Assembly (NCBI RefSeq): GCF_003014695.1
Contig: NZ_PYAS01000003.1
Location: forward strand, 434,001 to 498,000
Direction: 5' to 3'
Length of the DNA: 64,000 nt
Origin: Dyadobacter jiangsuensis
Lineage (GTDB): Bacteria > Bacteroidota > Bacteroidia > Cytophagales > Spirosomataceae
Below are positions 36,766 to 45,843 of the stretch, piece by piece (position 1 is the first letter of the stretch; each line of letters starts with the position of its first letter). The notes beneath the pieces are model-generated. The model did no database searches and had not been told where the DNA came from. It worked only from the letters and a program-made list of their open reading frames with translations. The position numbers and the translations under genes are program-made.

Positions 36766-37434
36766 ATGCGAAACTTATTTCTTTCAGCCCTGCTCCTTCA
36801 ATCCCTGTCTTTGGGAGCGTATGCACAATCTGCTCCTCAGGCTGATCTGAGGGCAGACGCCGATTCATCCGGCCCGCAATGGCGGGTATTGACGGATGCC
36901 AGGTCGCGTAATACGCGGGTTCAGTTCTTTGGTAAGGATCAGGTCCTGCTTTACGAGGAGGATGTTCCGGAGAAATGGATCAGGCAAAACAAACGAAATC
37001 AACGGCGTCTTAACAAACTGCTGGCTGCTATTACGGCTCATCAACTCGTTATCACACGGCTGAAAACCGAGGAAATGCCCGCCGAGCCCGTTAGGGCCGC
37101 CCAGCCTCTTACAACGGAAATGCATGAAGGAGAGGTGATTAAAGCCTCCTATCAGTTCCATGTTACCATCAATTCTGCCGGGAAAGTGCGGCTGGCGGTC
37201 AATAACCCCGAAAGCCTGAGATACAAAATAGAGATCGCGGATTATCGTGATAAGATTGTCTACCAGGAATTTACGAGCCACGAACAGTACAGAAGGTATT
37301 TCGATGTTTCGCCGGTGATAGGCGATACCGCGAAGGTCATTCTGACGATCGACGAAAAGCGCTTTGTCTACAATATCCGGAGAGAACAACGGGGCAGTGC
37401 TTACACGGTCGATCCCGTCATTGCGAAGCGATAA
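36766..37434 (+). CDS. Secreted hypothetical protein
   Basis: 222 residues from the ATG at 36766, which gives a clear signal peptide (MRNLFLSALLLQSLSLGAYA, then Q). The frame is open for 24 codons upstream without signal-like content. The mature part has a WRVLTDARSRNTRVQFFG start, a basic helix (WIRQNKRNQRRLNKLLAAI) and a beta-rich C-terminal half. That half carries text like VRLAVNNPESLRYKIEIADY, which resembles envelope proteins that mimic a loss-of-stiffness fold. I do not recognise the family. It is divergent from the LytS/LytR pair. Confidence 0.65.
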   Translation: MRNLFLSALLLQSLSLGAYAQSAPQADLRADADSSGPQWRVLTDARSRNTRVQFFGKDQVLLYEEDVPEKWIRQNKRNQRRLNKLLAAITAHQLVITRLKTEEMPAEPVRAAQPLTTEMHEGEVIKASYQFHVTINSAGKVRLAVNNPESLRYKIEIADYRDKIVYQEFTSHEQYRRYFDVSPVIGDTAKVILTIDEKRFVYNIRREQRGSAYTVDPVIAKR

Positions 37435-37522
37435 CCGGAAAGTTTCCTGCATTTTAACTTAGGTGAAAATTTTACTTGACCCAGCTGCGCAATTTTGGAG
37501 CAACAAAAAACTTAAAATCAAA

Positions 37523-38107
37523 ATGATGTCAGCTCCAATTCATTCCCGGGCAATTACCAATAGCCAGTCCACTGCCAGGTCATTGCGCAACCTCTATTTT
37601 ATCCGTGCAGCCTTTTCGCTGAGCTGGGTAACACTTGTTGTACTTTTTGCCAAATCATCTGCCGGTATTGCCGCCATCCTGCTGATCGCCTACCCGGCGT
37701 GGGATGTGCTAGGTACAATCCTGGATATCCGCGCCAACCGCAATAGCGTTTCAAAGACGCCTCAGTATGTGAATGCGGTGATCAGCGTCATCACCACGAT
37801 CGCCGTAGGCATCGCGCTGCGCAGAGGTATTCCTGAAACGTTGGTAGTTTTCGGCCTGTGGGCGATCCTGACCGGGGCGATCCAGCTCGTACTCGGGCTG
37901 CGGCGCAGGAAATCGCTGGGTGGACAATGGCCGATGATTATCAGCGGAGGGCAGTCGGTGGCCGGCGGCATTTCTTTCATCGCGCTTGCGCACGATCCCA
38001 CAATGGGTATCACCAGTCTGGCTGGTTATGCTGCATTCGGGGCATTTTACTATTTGCTATCGGCGTTTCGCCTCGCGAGAACTTCCAGGGATGTGGTCGC
38101 CGGTTAA
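37523..38107 (+). CDS. Small integral membrane protein, DUF308-like
   Basis: 194 residues from the ATG at 37523; the upstream in-frame extension of 20 codons has no support. About six TM helices in hairpins: LYFIRAAFSLSWVTLVVLF, GIAAILLIAYPAWDVLGTI, AVISVITTIAVGIAL, TLVVFGLWAILTGAIQLVL, MIISGGQSVAGGISFIAL and SLAGYAAFGAFYYLL. This matches the repeat architecture of the HdeD/DUF308 group, whose role is unclear (acid or stress related in E. coli). It converges on the Crp gene with 21 bases between stops. Confidence 0.75.
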   Translation: MMSAPIHSRAITNSQSTARSLRNLYFIRAAFSLSWVTLVVLFAKSSAGIAAILLIAYPAWDVLGTILDIRANRNSVSKTPQYVNAVISVITTIAVGIALRRGIPETLVVFGLWAILTGAIQLVLGLRRRKSLGGQWPMIISGGQSVAGGISFIALAHDPTMGITSLAGYAAFGAFYYLLSAFRLARTSRDVVAG

Positions 38108-38128
38108 ACGGATGTACGTCGCCGTCCA

Positions 38129-38716
38129 TCACCTTTTTACGCGTTTCCGGATACGGCTGAGCGAAGGATTGGTAATGCCAAGGTACGATGAAATATGGTA
38201 TGCGGGAATCCGCTCGATGATGTTGGGATGCTCTTCCAATAGCCTCAGATAGCGCTCCTCGTTGGAAAAAAACATAAACTCTTCGGCGCGGGTCTGCGCG
38301 TAAGAGAAGAAAAGTTCTGCCAGCAGCCTTCCAAATTTTCCCCAGTTGGGATTCGTTTCGTAGAGGCCATTCAGGTCTTTGTAGGAAATAAATACAATTT
38401 CCGAATCCTCCATGGCCTCTATGAAATACCAGCACGGATTGCGGGAAATGAAGCTTCTGAACGACACCACAAACTGGTTTTCCGAAAAAAAGAACAGGTT
38501 CTTATCCCTGTCCGTCTGCGGATCACGGTAATAGATCCTGAAAATCCCTTTCACCACCAGGCCGAGGTCGTTGCAAACCATGCTTTGCATATTAAAAAAA
38601 TCGCCTTTCAGGATCTTTCTTGGCTTCCAAAACGGCTGGCTATCGGCAATATCCTTATCCGTCAATGCTTCGAACTTCCTTAAATGTCGTGCGATGATCT
38701 CGTTTTTATCTGACAT
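38129..38716 (-). CDS. Crp/Fnr family regulator (cyclic-nucleotide-binding fold)
   Basis: 195 residues from the ATG at 38716 (MSDKNEIIARHLRKFEALT). The cNMP-binding beta-roll covers about 20-115, with degenerate phosphate-cassette residues, so cAMP binding is doubtful. The C-terminal HTH is reduced: RYLRLLEEHPNIIERIPAYH, then ISSYLGITNPSLSRIRKRVKR as recognition helix. Typical of Bacteroidota Crp-like proteins that often act as local regulators. It is divergent from the ECF sigma gene of the SusC/SusD locus, so a regulatory link is possible. Confidence 0.88.
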   Translation of the reverse strand: MSDKNEIIARHLRKFEALTDKDIADSQPFWKPRKILKGDFFNMQSMVCNDLGLVVKGIFRIYYRDPQTDRDKNLFFFSENQFVVSFRSFISRNPCWYFIEAMEDSEIVFISYKDLNGLYETNPNWGKFGRLLAELFFSYAQTRAEEFMFFSNEERYLRLLEEHPNIIERIPAYHISSYLGITNPSLSRIRKRVKR

Positions 38717-38839
38717 AACATGAACGGTTGATTGGGTAATAAAGCTTCGTTTCGGCATCGCCCGATGGATGTGACGGCAAAAACACCACAAATTACGGAT
38801 AACCTGTCCGACAAGATTTTCACTTTAGTTAAAATAAAA

Positions 38840-38925
38840 GCCGCGCGGATGCGGCGGCTACCTTTCAGAGTAAATAGGCCGATCCGGCGTCTCTTAATGC
38901 GGACTGGCAGGTTGGTACCTGCCGG
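38840..38925 (+). promoter_or_regulatory. Two hairpins in the leader of the ECF sigma gene
   Basis: GCCGC (38840-38844) pairs with GCGGC (38851-38855). Further on, CTGGCAGGT (38904-38912) pairs with ACCTGCCGG (38917-38925) around a TGGT loop with one T-G pair. TACCTTTC at 38859-38866 differs from the -7 element by its last base. The 242-base region between the Crp and sigma genes could therefore hold a promoter and a structured leader. Low confidence in function. Confidence 0.3.
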
Positions 38926-38958
38926 CTTCCGACCTTTTAACTAACCCGACCATCCGCG

Positions 38959-39540
38959 TTGCCCGAATTAACCGAACAAGAGCTCTGGAAGATGTTTCAG
39001 GATGGCGATGAAGAAGCTTATACAAAGCTTTATCGTCTCTATATCAAGGATATGTACCGTTACGGATCCAGTCTGGTGGCTGCGTCCGACGCCTTTGTGA
39101 TGGACTGTATCCATGATGTTTTTACAGAAATGTGGATGAAACGCGAGCGGCTTTCGGTGCCGGTGCATGTGAAATATTACCTGCTCAAAGCACTGAAAAC
39201 CCGCATTATCCATTTGCTGGAACGGAAGGAGCGGCCCTACACCCCGCTGTCGGAAATCGATGCGGAAATATTCGATCCCGACGATTTCGAAATTCTGGAA
39301 GAGCTCGATATGGCCGTGTCGCGGCAAGACAAGCTCAATGTGCTGATCGCCAAGCTGCCGCAACGCCAGCAGGAGGCGATCAAGCTGCGTTTTATCGAAA
39401 ACCTGAATTACAGCCAGATCGGCGAGATCCTGCAAATGAATACCCAATCGGCCAAAAACCTCGTATTTCGGGCTATCGAGAAGCTCCGGGGCTGGATTGT
39501 TCTCCCCGTTATTCACTTTTTTAATATTTTTTTGGGTTAA
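38959..39540 (+). CDS. ECF sigma-70 factor (SusC/FecR-linked)
   Basis: 193 residues. The start is TTG at 38959: the frame is closed by a TAA at 38938-38940 and no ATG lies between. Region 2 (about 20-90) has MDCIHDVFTEMWMKRERL. Region 4 (about 125-180) has LPQRQQEAIKLRFIENLNYSQIGEI, read in two parts, and TQSAKNLVFRAIEKL. This is the Bacteroidota ECF group that works with FecR-like anti-sigma factors and STN-type SusC receptors. It should direct transcription of the downstream receptor genes when the ligand is present. A FecR gene follows 59 bases downstream. Confidence 0.92.
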   Translation: MPELTEQELWKMFQDGDEEAYTKLYRLYIKDMYRYGSSLVAASDAFVMDCIHDVFTEMWMKRERLSVPVHVKYYLLKALKTRIIHLLERKERPYTPLSEIDAEIFDPDDFEILEELDMAVSRQDKLNVLIAKLPQRQQEAIKLRFIENLNYSQIGEILQMNTQSAKNLVFRAIEKLRGWIVLPVIHFFNIFLG

Positions 39541-39599
39541 ACTGAGTACTATTTGCCGGTTCCGTCATCTATGTATGAACCAGCACAAAGCAATGTACC

Positions 39600-40697
39600 T
39601 TGGACCATTCACTGGATAATTACGTCACAGCCGATTTTCTGCTCTCGGACGACTTCGTCAGCCATCAGTTGGAGCCTACTCCGGAAACGGCGCAGCTGTG
39701 GGAGGCGTGGCTAGCCGGCAACCCGCCCAACCTGGCAGAATGGAACAGGGCAGTGTATTTGCTGGAATCGATCCGGCAGGGACTTAGCCAATATGCCGAA
39801 CACGTCATTTCCGACGAGGCGATCGAAGCCCTCCTGGCCAGGATCAGGGAAACGAATCATCGGCAGCACACGCCGGTGCGTCGCATCGGTTATTCGCGTT
39901 GGGTTGCAGCGGCGGTGTTGCTCATTTTAAGCGGGTTATTTGCTTACTCGTGGCTGGGCACGCAAGGCGCTAAAAGCTACTACACCACCCGCGTGGCTGA
40001 GGTGCGCGGCGCATATACGGAGCGCGTGAACCAAAGCAATGCCGTCGAGACGATCGTTCTCCCCGACAGCTCCGTGGTGAAACTCGCTCCGGGCAGCAGG
40101 ATCAGCTTCCAACCCTCTTTCCACGCCGCGGCAAGGGAAGTTTACCTCTCCGGAGAGGCTGATTTCCAAGTCACCCGTGACGTTCGGAAGCCTTTCCTGG
40201 TGTATGCCAATGAGGTGGTGACCCGTGTGCTGGGTACGCAGTTTACGGTGCGGGCGTTCGATGCGGAGGCCAGGGTATTGGTGAATGTCTCGTCCGGTCA
40301 GGTGTCGGTTTCAAAGGACGATGGCGTTGTTGAGAAGGGTAAGTCGAAGTCGGCGAGGGGCTTGCTATTGCTGCCTAATCAGCAGGCGGTGTTCTCGCGG
40401 CAAGCCGAGGAGTTCAGCAAATCGATCGTCCCGGAGCCGAAAGTGATCGGTACGGCCCGCCAAATGCCTTTGTTCGAATATGATGCCGTGCCGGTAAGCG
40501 AGGTTATCCGCGATCTGGAAGGGGCGTATGGCATTTCCATTTTGTACAACAAGGAGCAGTTAAAAAATTGCGAGCTCAGCGCTTCGCTTAAAACCGAAAC
40601 TTTTGAAGAGAAGCTCCGCGTCATTTGTACGACCATCAATGCCGACTACCAGAAGCTCGACGGCCAGGTAGTCATTCATGGGGGCGAGTGCCGGTAA
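39600..40697 (+). CDS. FecR family anti-sigma factor
   Basis: 365 residues from TTG at 39600; a TGA at 39576-39578 closes the frame and no in-frame ATG intervenes. The cytoplasmic N-terminus (about 1-100) would hold the sigma factor. One TM helix is at about 103-120 (WVAAAVLLILSGLFAYSWL). The periplasmic FecR domain has TIVLPDSSVVKLAPGSRISF and VVTRVLGTQFTVRAF. The C-terminal DUF4974 domain (VSEVIRDLEGAYGISILY) would meet the STN domain of the SusC receptor. It transmits ligand occupancy from the outer membrane to the sigma factor encoded just upstream. Confidence 0.93.
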   Translation: MDHSLDNYVTADFLLSDDFVSHQLEPTPETAQLWEAWLAGNPPNLAEWNRAVYLLESIRQGLSQYAEHVISDEAIEALLARIRETNHRQHTPVRRIGYSRWVAAAVLLILSGLFAYSWLGTQGAKSYYTTRVAEVRGAYTERVNQSNAVETIVLPDSSVVKLAPGSRISFQPSFHAAAREVYLSGEADFQVTRDVRKPFLVYANEVVTRVLGTQFTVRAFDAEARVLVNVSSGQVSVSKDDGVVEKGKSKSARGLLLLPNQQAVFSRQAEEFSKSIVPEPKVIGTARQMPLFEYDAVPVSEVIRDLEGAYGISILYNKEQLKNCELSASLKTETFEEKLRVICTTINADYQKLDGQVVIHGGECR

Positions 40698-40724
40698 CTT
40701 GTGAATCTTAGTGTATTTCAAATA

Positions 40725-40742
40725 TCCCGCCTTGCTGCGGGA
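40725..40742 (+). promoter_or_regulatory. Hairpin between fecR-like and susC-like genes
   Basis: TCCCGC (40725-40730) pairs with GCGGGA (40737-40742) around a 6-base loop, 17 bases before the SusC start. There is no U-run directly after it, so it is unlikely to be a full terminator. It could stabilise the receptor mRNA or lower readthrough from the regulator genes. Confidence 0.3.
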
Positions 40743-40759
40743 CAGCTAAACTATTTTCT

Positions 40760-43700
40760 ATGAAAAACCTTGCCGCACATTATGCATTCAAATGCATGAG
40801 GAGCACCATAGGACCCGTGTTGCTGGTGCTTGGAATGATCCATCTTTCCTGGGCCCGAAGTGCCGTGGGACAGGAGTTACTTAACCGAAGTATATCCATC
40901 ACCGTTCAAGGAAAAAGCCTTAAATCGGTGCTGCACCTGATCGAGAAACAGGCCGAGATCAAGTTCTCGTACAGCCCGCAGGTAGTGCCCGTTCAGCAGC
41001 GGGTGACATTAAATGCCGACAACCGCAGCCTGGGCGAGGTGCTGGACCTGATCCTGAAACCCGTGCAGGTGCGCTACGTGGTGGCGGGAAGGCAGATTAT
41101 CCTTTCCCGGGCGGAACCGGAGCAAAAATCCGGAAGCATAGCGCCTCTGCTGAGCCCCGGTACCTCGCCTGTGCGAGCGCAGGAGCGCCGGGTGGAGGGG
41201 ACGGTGACCGACGATGCCGGAGCCGGGCTGCCGGGCGTGAGTGTGGTGGTAAAAGGCACGCAATCGGGAACGGTGACGGACGTGGATGGTAAATTCGGCC
41301 TGGAAATACCGCAGGAGGCTGGTTTTCTCGTGTTTTCTTTCGTGGGGTACCTGCCGCAGGAGGTGGAAATCGGTTCACGTACGCAGGTGACTGTCGTTTT
41401 AAAACCCGATACCAAGGCCCTGGAAGAAGTGGTGGTGGTAGGTTATGGAACCGTCAAAAAGCGTGACCTCACCGGTGCCATCGCGAGCGTGAATGTGGAG
41501 CAAACGAGGCTTCAACCCAATACCAATGCATCCCAGATGTTACGGGGCACGACGGCCGGCGTACAGGTGACCGATAACGGTCGGCCCGGTCGGGCGGGTG
41601 ATATCAAAATCCGGGGTACCAACTCCATTTCCGGAAGTACGTCGCCGCTCATTGTCCTGGACGGCATTATCTACGCCGGCGGCAGCCTGGCCGACATCAA
41701 TCCGAGCGATATCGAGTCGATCGACGTGCTGAAAGATGCCAGTTCGACGGCCATTTATGGCTCCCTGGCCGCGAATGGGGTGATCGAGATCACGACCAAG
41801 CGGGGCAAATCGGGCAAGCCGGTGTTTTCATTCAATACCTATGCGGGCGCTTCGGATTATGCATTTTTACCCAAACTGCTGAACGCGGAGCAGTACCTGG
41901 CGGCCCGCAAGGATGCCGAAATCGCCGATGGCGGAGCGGTGCCGTTTCAGCCGGTGGAGCTGGAAAACATGGCCGCCGGGCGGTCGATTAAGCCTTTTGA
42001 AGAAATCAAACAATCGGCGCCGATGTCGAATTACGAACTGAGCGTGTCCGGCAAGACCGACCGGACGAGCTATTTCTTCTCCGGCGGGTACCTCAAAGCG
42101 AAGTCGCCGGTGAAAGGGGACAATTTCAGCCGGATTTCCAGCAGGCTGAACCTGTCGGTGGATGCTACCGACTGGCTGAAACTGGGTGTAAACTCGGGCT
42201 TCACCTCGCGGGACGACTCGGGTGTGCGCGCCGACCTCGTGGCAACCACTTATCTGAGCCCCTATGCCAGCCTTTTTCTGGCCGACGGCAAGTCGCCACG
42301 CCCGTTGCCGCAGGACATCGGCCTGGTTTCCAACCCGCTGATCGGCTACGCGCTGAATGACCGGAAGTCGATCACCAATGCATTGTTTGCCAATGGTTTC
42401 GCCGACGTACGTATCTGGAAGGGCCTTTCCTACAAGCTGAATGCCGCCTACACCCGCACCGATTCCAAAGAATTCAAGTACAACCCCTCGTACGAGCCAC
42501 TGAACCGGCTTGGCTCGGGTTCGAAGCGACACGGCGAAAAGCAGAATATTACGGTAGAAAACATCGTCAGCTACAAACAGCAGATCACTGCCCGCCAGAG
42601 CCTCGACGTGACTTTGCTTTACGGTGCCTACGAACAGAAGGAAGAGTTTTCACTGCTTTCCAGCCAGAACATTTTCAACGACGCATTAGGCTACAATGCA
42701 TTGGAAATAGGCGAGGGGTTTAATATCGACGCCGGGGCCATTAAAAACCGCCAGCTTTCGAGCATGGCCAGGCTAGGGTACTCGGTTGCGGGCAAATACC
42801 TCGCCACGGTGAGCATTCGCCGGGACGGTTTTTCAGCCTTCGGGGCGGGAAACAAGTTTGGGGTGTTTCCGGCCGCTGCATTGAGCTGGAATGTCACAGA
42901 GGAGGCGTTTATGCGCGATTTAAAGGAAATAAACTTTTTGAAATTACGTGCTTCCTGGGGACGGAACGGCAACCGCGGTGTGGCTGAATATTCCTCGCTG
43001 AGCCAGGTAGAGCAAAAGAACTATGTGTTCGGCGACGGCGGCAGCACATCGGTAGGATTGAGCCCCAGCAGCCTCGCTAATCCGAACCTGGGTTGGGAAA
43101 CCTCCGAAAGCACGAATATCGGGGCCGATATGCAGGCATTCAACAGCAGGGTCAGCGCGTCGGTGAACTACTACTGGACCCGGACGTATGACCTGCTGCT
43201 CAAACAGGCTATTCCCAATACCAACGGGTTCGAGGAGTTCCTGCGGAATGTGGGCCAGACCAAAAACCGCGGTCTGGAAATCGATTTGAAAACTACCAAT
43301 ATCCAACGCGGGGGATTTGCCTGGAACACCAGCATTGCCTTTTCATTTAACCGGAATAAAATCGTGAAACTGACCGGCCGCGACGTGAACAACGATGGCC
43401 GCGAAGACGACGATATTGCCAGCGGCTGGTTTATCGGCCATCCGCTCCTGAGTAATTACGATTACGTTTTCGACGGGATTTTCCAGGAGGGCGACGACCT
43501 GAGCCTGATTCCGGGTGCAAAGCCGGGCGACATTCGTTTCAAAGACATCAGCGGTCCGGACGGCGTGCCGGATGGAAAGATCACTCCGCAGGACCGGGCG
43601 GTGATCAGCAATGCGCAGCCGAAGTTTAATCTGGGTGTAACCAATGTGTGGAGCTACAAGGGGCTGAGTTTGTCGGCGGCATTCAACATCCGCCAGGGTG

Positions 43701-44080
43701 GGTATTCCAAAATGGATATGCTGAACCCGGGGACAAATTTTTACGATCAGGCCAATTTCCTGGATGTTCCTTACTGGACCTCGGCGAATCCGATCAACAC
43801 CCGGCCGAGGATCAACTACCGGAATCCGCTCGGCTACGGCTTTTATGAGAGCCGCAGTTTTGCGCGCCTGCAAGATGTTTCGCTTTCCTATAATATTCCC
43901 GAAAAACTGTTGAAAGCAGTGAAAATAGGCTCGCTGCAAGTGTACGTAAGCGCCAAGAATCTGGCGACCTGGACCAAATGGAAGGGCTGGGACCCGGAAT
44001 TCGGCGGCGGCGGCCGGGGCCCGGGCGACAATGGCCCTTTGCTCAAAACCTTCATTGCAGGCCTCAACATTTCTTTCTAA
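40760..44080 (+). CDS. SusC/RagA family TonB-dependent receptor with STN signalling domain
   Basis: 1106 residues. Long leader with hydrophobic core (GPVLLVLGMIHLSWA). STN domain at about 45-117 (SISITVQGKSLKSVLHLIEK and the LILKPVQVRYVVAGRQIIL end). A carboxypeptidase-like beta-sandwich follows at about 144-230 (VEGTVTDDAGAGLPGVSVVV). Next comes the SusC signature EEVVVVGYGTVKKRDLTGAI, then plug and 22-strand barrel ending IAGLNISF. The STN domain marks it as a transducer to the FecR protein. It imports an oligomer captured with the SusD lipoprotein. The ligand is unknown because no glycoside hydrolase or peptidase lies in the locus. Confidence 0.95.
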   Translation: MKNLAAHYAFKCMRSTIGPVLLVLGMIHLSWARSAVGQELLNRSISITVQGKSLKSVLHLIEKQAEIKFSYSPQVVPVQQRVTLNADNRSLGEVLDLILKPVQVRYVVAGRQIILSRAEPEQKSGSIAPLLSPGTSPVRAQERRVEGTVTDDAGAGLPGVSVVVKGTQSGTVTDVDGKFGLEIPQEAGFLVFSFVGYLPQEVEIGSRTQVTVVLKPDTKALEEVVVVGYGTVKKRDLTGAIASVNVEQTRLQPNTNASQMLRGTTAGVQVTDNGRPGRAGDIKIRGTNSISGSTSPLIVLDGIIYAGGSLADINPSDIESIDVLKDASSTAIYGSLAANGVIEITTKRGKSGKPVFSFNTYAGASDYAFLPKLLNAEQYLAARKDAEIADGGAVPFQPVELENMAAGRSIKPFEEIKQSAPMSNYELSVSGKTDRTSYFFSGGYLKAKSPVKGDNFSRISSRLNLSVDATDWLKLGVNSGFTSRDDSGVRADLVATTYLSPYASLFLADGKSPRPLPQDIGLVSNPLIGYALNDRKSITNALFANGFADVRIWKGLSYKLNAAYTRTDSKEFKYNPSYEPLNRLGSGSKRHGEKQNITVENIVSYKQQITARQSLDVTLLYGAYEQKEEFSLLSSQNIFNDALGYNALEIGEGFNIDAGAIKNRQLSSMARLGYSVAGKYLATVSIRRDGFSAFGAGNKFGVFPAAALSWNVTEEAFMRDLKEINFLKLRASWGRNGNRGVAEYSSLSQVEQKNYVFGDGGSTSVGLSPSSLANPNLGWETSESTNIGADMQAFNSRVSASVNYYWTRTYDLLLKQAIPNTNGFEEFLRNVGQTKNRGLEIDLKTTNIQRGGFAWNTSIAFSFNRNKIVKLTGRDVNNDGREDDDIASGWFIGHPLLSNYDYVFDGIFQEGDDLSLIPGAKPGDIRFKDISGPDGVPDGKITPQDRAVISNAQPKFNLGVTNVWSYKGLSLSAAFNIRQGGYSKMDMLNPGTNFYDQANFLDVPYWTSANPINTRPRINYRNPLGYGFYESRSFARLQDVSLSYNIPEKLLKAVKIGSLQVYVSAKNLATWTKWKGWDPEFGGGGRGPGDNGPLLKTFIAGLNISF

Positions 44081-44092
44081 ACCTGACCGATT

Positions 44093-45793
44093 ATGAAAAG
44101 ATACATTACTTTTTTGCTCACCCTGTGCGCGCTCGGACTGACGACCGCCTGCGAGGAGTCATACCTGGACGAAGTGCCGCTGGACCGTTTCAGCCCCGAA
44201 AACCTGCTCACCAACGAGGCAGGCTACGATGCCGCGGTGGTGTCGCTGTACGAAGGAGCCAGGCAGGAGCACAGCATTGCGTCCAACAACTTTGAATACA
44301 TGACCGTAGGTACCGACCAAAGCCAATGGGGCCGGAACGATTCACGCGGCAACAAGGATTACAGCCTCCTGAATTCCAACCTCGAAGCAACGATCATTTA
44401 CTGGGATTGGGCGTTTAAGCAGATGATCGTCCGGGCGAACCTGATCCTGGACAATATAGACGATCCCGGACTGAAAATAGGGGAAGCCGCCCGCGCCAAT
44501 ATCAAAGGGCAGGCGTTGTTTTTCAGGGCTTACACCTACAACTTCCTGGCGAACGTGTACGGTGGGGTGCCTATCGTGAAAGAACGGATCGTGGAGCCGA
44601 AGTTCGATTTCGTGCGCAACGCACGTGTGGAGGTGCTGGAATTCGTCGCGCAGGATCTGGAAGCGGCTTCGGCTTTGCTGGACATGGAGGTGCCTGACGG
44701 GAGAATCCCCCGCGCGGCGGCTTTTCACTTGCTGAGTGAGGTTTATATTTCATTAGGTATGGAAAAGAAAGATGATTCCTACTTTGATAAATCCATTGCA
44801 GCAGCCACAAAAGTGATCAGTAAGGAAGCCGGCGATTACCAGCTCATGACCCAGCGGTTCGGCAAAGCAAGCGCGCGGCCGGGCGATGTATTTTCGGACA
44901 TTTTCGCCGACGGGCAGATCAACAAGTCTTCCGGGAACAAAGAGGTGATGTGGGCCTGGCAATTCGAGAACTTCACACCCGGCGGTTACTCCACTGCTAC
45001 GCTGGCCAATATCAGCATTCGCTACTGGGGGCCGGAGTATGATAAAATCCAGTCGCCCAACGGCACGGCCAATTTGCCCTCCGACAGCCTTGGACGGGGT
45101 ATTGGCGTCAATTCGCCGACCAACTACATCAAGTACGACATCTGGAAGCTGGACCCGAAAGATATCCGCAATTCGGTCCATAACATCCGCAGGACCTATT
45201 ATTACAACAATGCGGCGGACAAGGAGTATTTCGGCAGGCCGATCCTGACCAGGAGGGGGGCGGACGGCCAGCTCTATACCATCAAGTCCGACGGGACGCA
45301 GACCAAGTTCGTGCTCGATACGCTGCGGCAATATTATCCATACATCCGGAAAATCGAGGGGACGCCGATGGGTAACAACAACCTGAGCGGCAATTCGGTG
45401 AAGGATTTCAGCCGGATGCGGGTGGCAGAAACATACCTGCTGCGTGCCGAAGCCTATTTCAGGAAGGGGGATAAAGCCATGGCCGCCGCGGACCTGAACG
45501 CTGTCCGCGCCCGCGCGAAAGCCAGACTTATTACCGCTGCCGACGTGACCGAAGACTTTATCCTCGACGAGCGCTCGCGCGAGCTGGTAGTAGAGGAGCC
45601 CCGCCTGCGCACGCTCATACGCATGGGCAGGCTCGTGGACAGGGTGCGTAAGTACAATTCAGTGCCCTCTGTCCCGAATGGCCCGTCGTCAGGCTCCACC
45701 ATCCAGGATTTCAACCGTTACTGGCCTATTCCGCAGAAGGTGATCGATGCCAATACAGGAGCCAAATTCGAGCAGAATGCCGGTTACCGGTAA
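44093..45793 (+). CDS. SusD/RagB family surface lipoprotein
   Basis: 566 residues with lipobox LTTAC (Cys20) followed by EESYLDEVPLDRFSPEN, the classic SusD start. TPR-like helices bear the family motifs (ALFFRAYTYNFLANVYGGVP, AAAFHLLSEVYISLG) and the RRGADG loop region. The C-terminus has RVAETYLLRAEAYFRKG followed by ILDERSRELVVEEPR, and ends WPIPQKVIDANTGAKF. It would bind the ligand at the cell surface and act as lid for the SusC partner, whose gene ends 12 bases upstream. The two Tat-signalled proteins follow. Confidence 0.95.
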   Translation: MKRYITFLLTLCALGLTTACEESYLDEVPLDRFSPENLLTNEAGYDAAVVSLYEGARQEHSIASNNFEYMTVGTDQSQWGRNDSRGNKDYSLLNSNLEATIIYWDWAFKQMIVRANLILDNIDDPGLKIGEAARANIKGQALFFRAYTYNFLANVYGGVPIVKERIVEPKFDFVRNARVEVLEFVAQDLEAASALLDMEVPDGRIPRAAAFHLLSEVYISLGMEKKDDSYFDKSIAAATKVISKEAGDYQLMTQRFGKASARPGDVFSDIFADGQINKSSGNKEVMWAWQFENFTPGGYSTATLANISIRYWGPEYDKIQSPNGTANLPSDSLGRGIGVNSPTNYIKYDIWKLDPKDIRNSVHNIRRTYYYNNAADKEYFGRPILTRRGADGQLYTIKSDGTQTKFVLDTLRQYYPYIRKIEGTPMGNNNLSGNSVKDFSRMRVAETYLLRAEAYFRKGDKAMAAADLNAVRARAKARLITAADVTEDFILDERSRELVVEEPRLRTLIRMGRLVDRVRKYNSVPSVPNGPSSGSTIQDFNRYWPIPQKVIDANTGAKFEQNAGYR

Positions 45794-45843
45794 GGTGGCG
45801 CGCTGTTTTAAATCAATGTATCAGCTCAAAAATTAAATATTGC

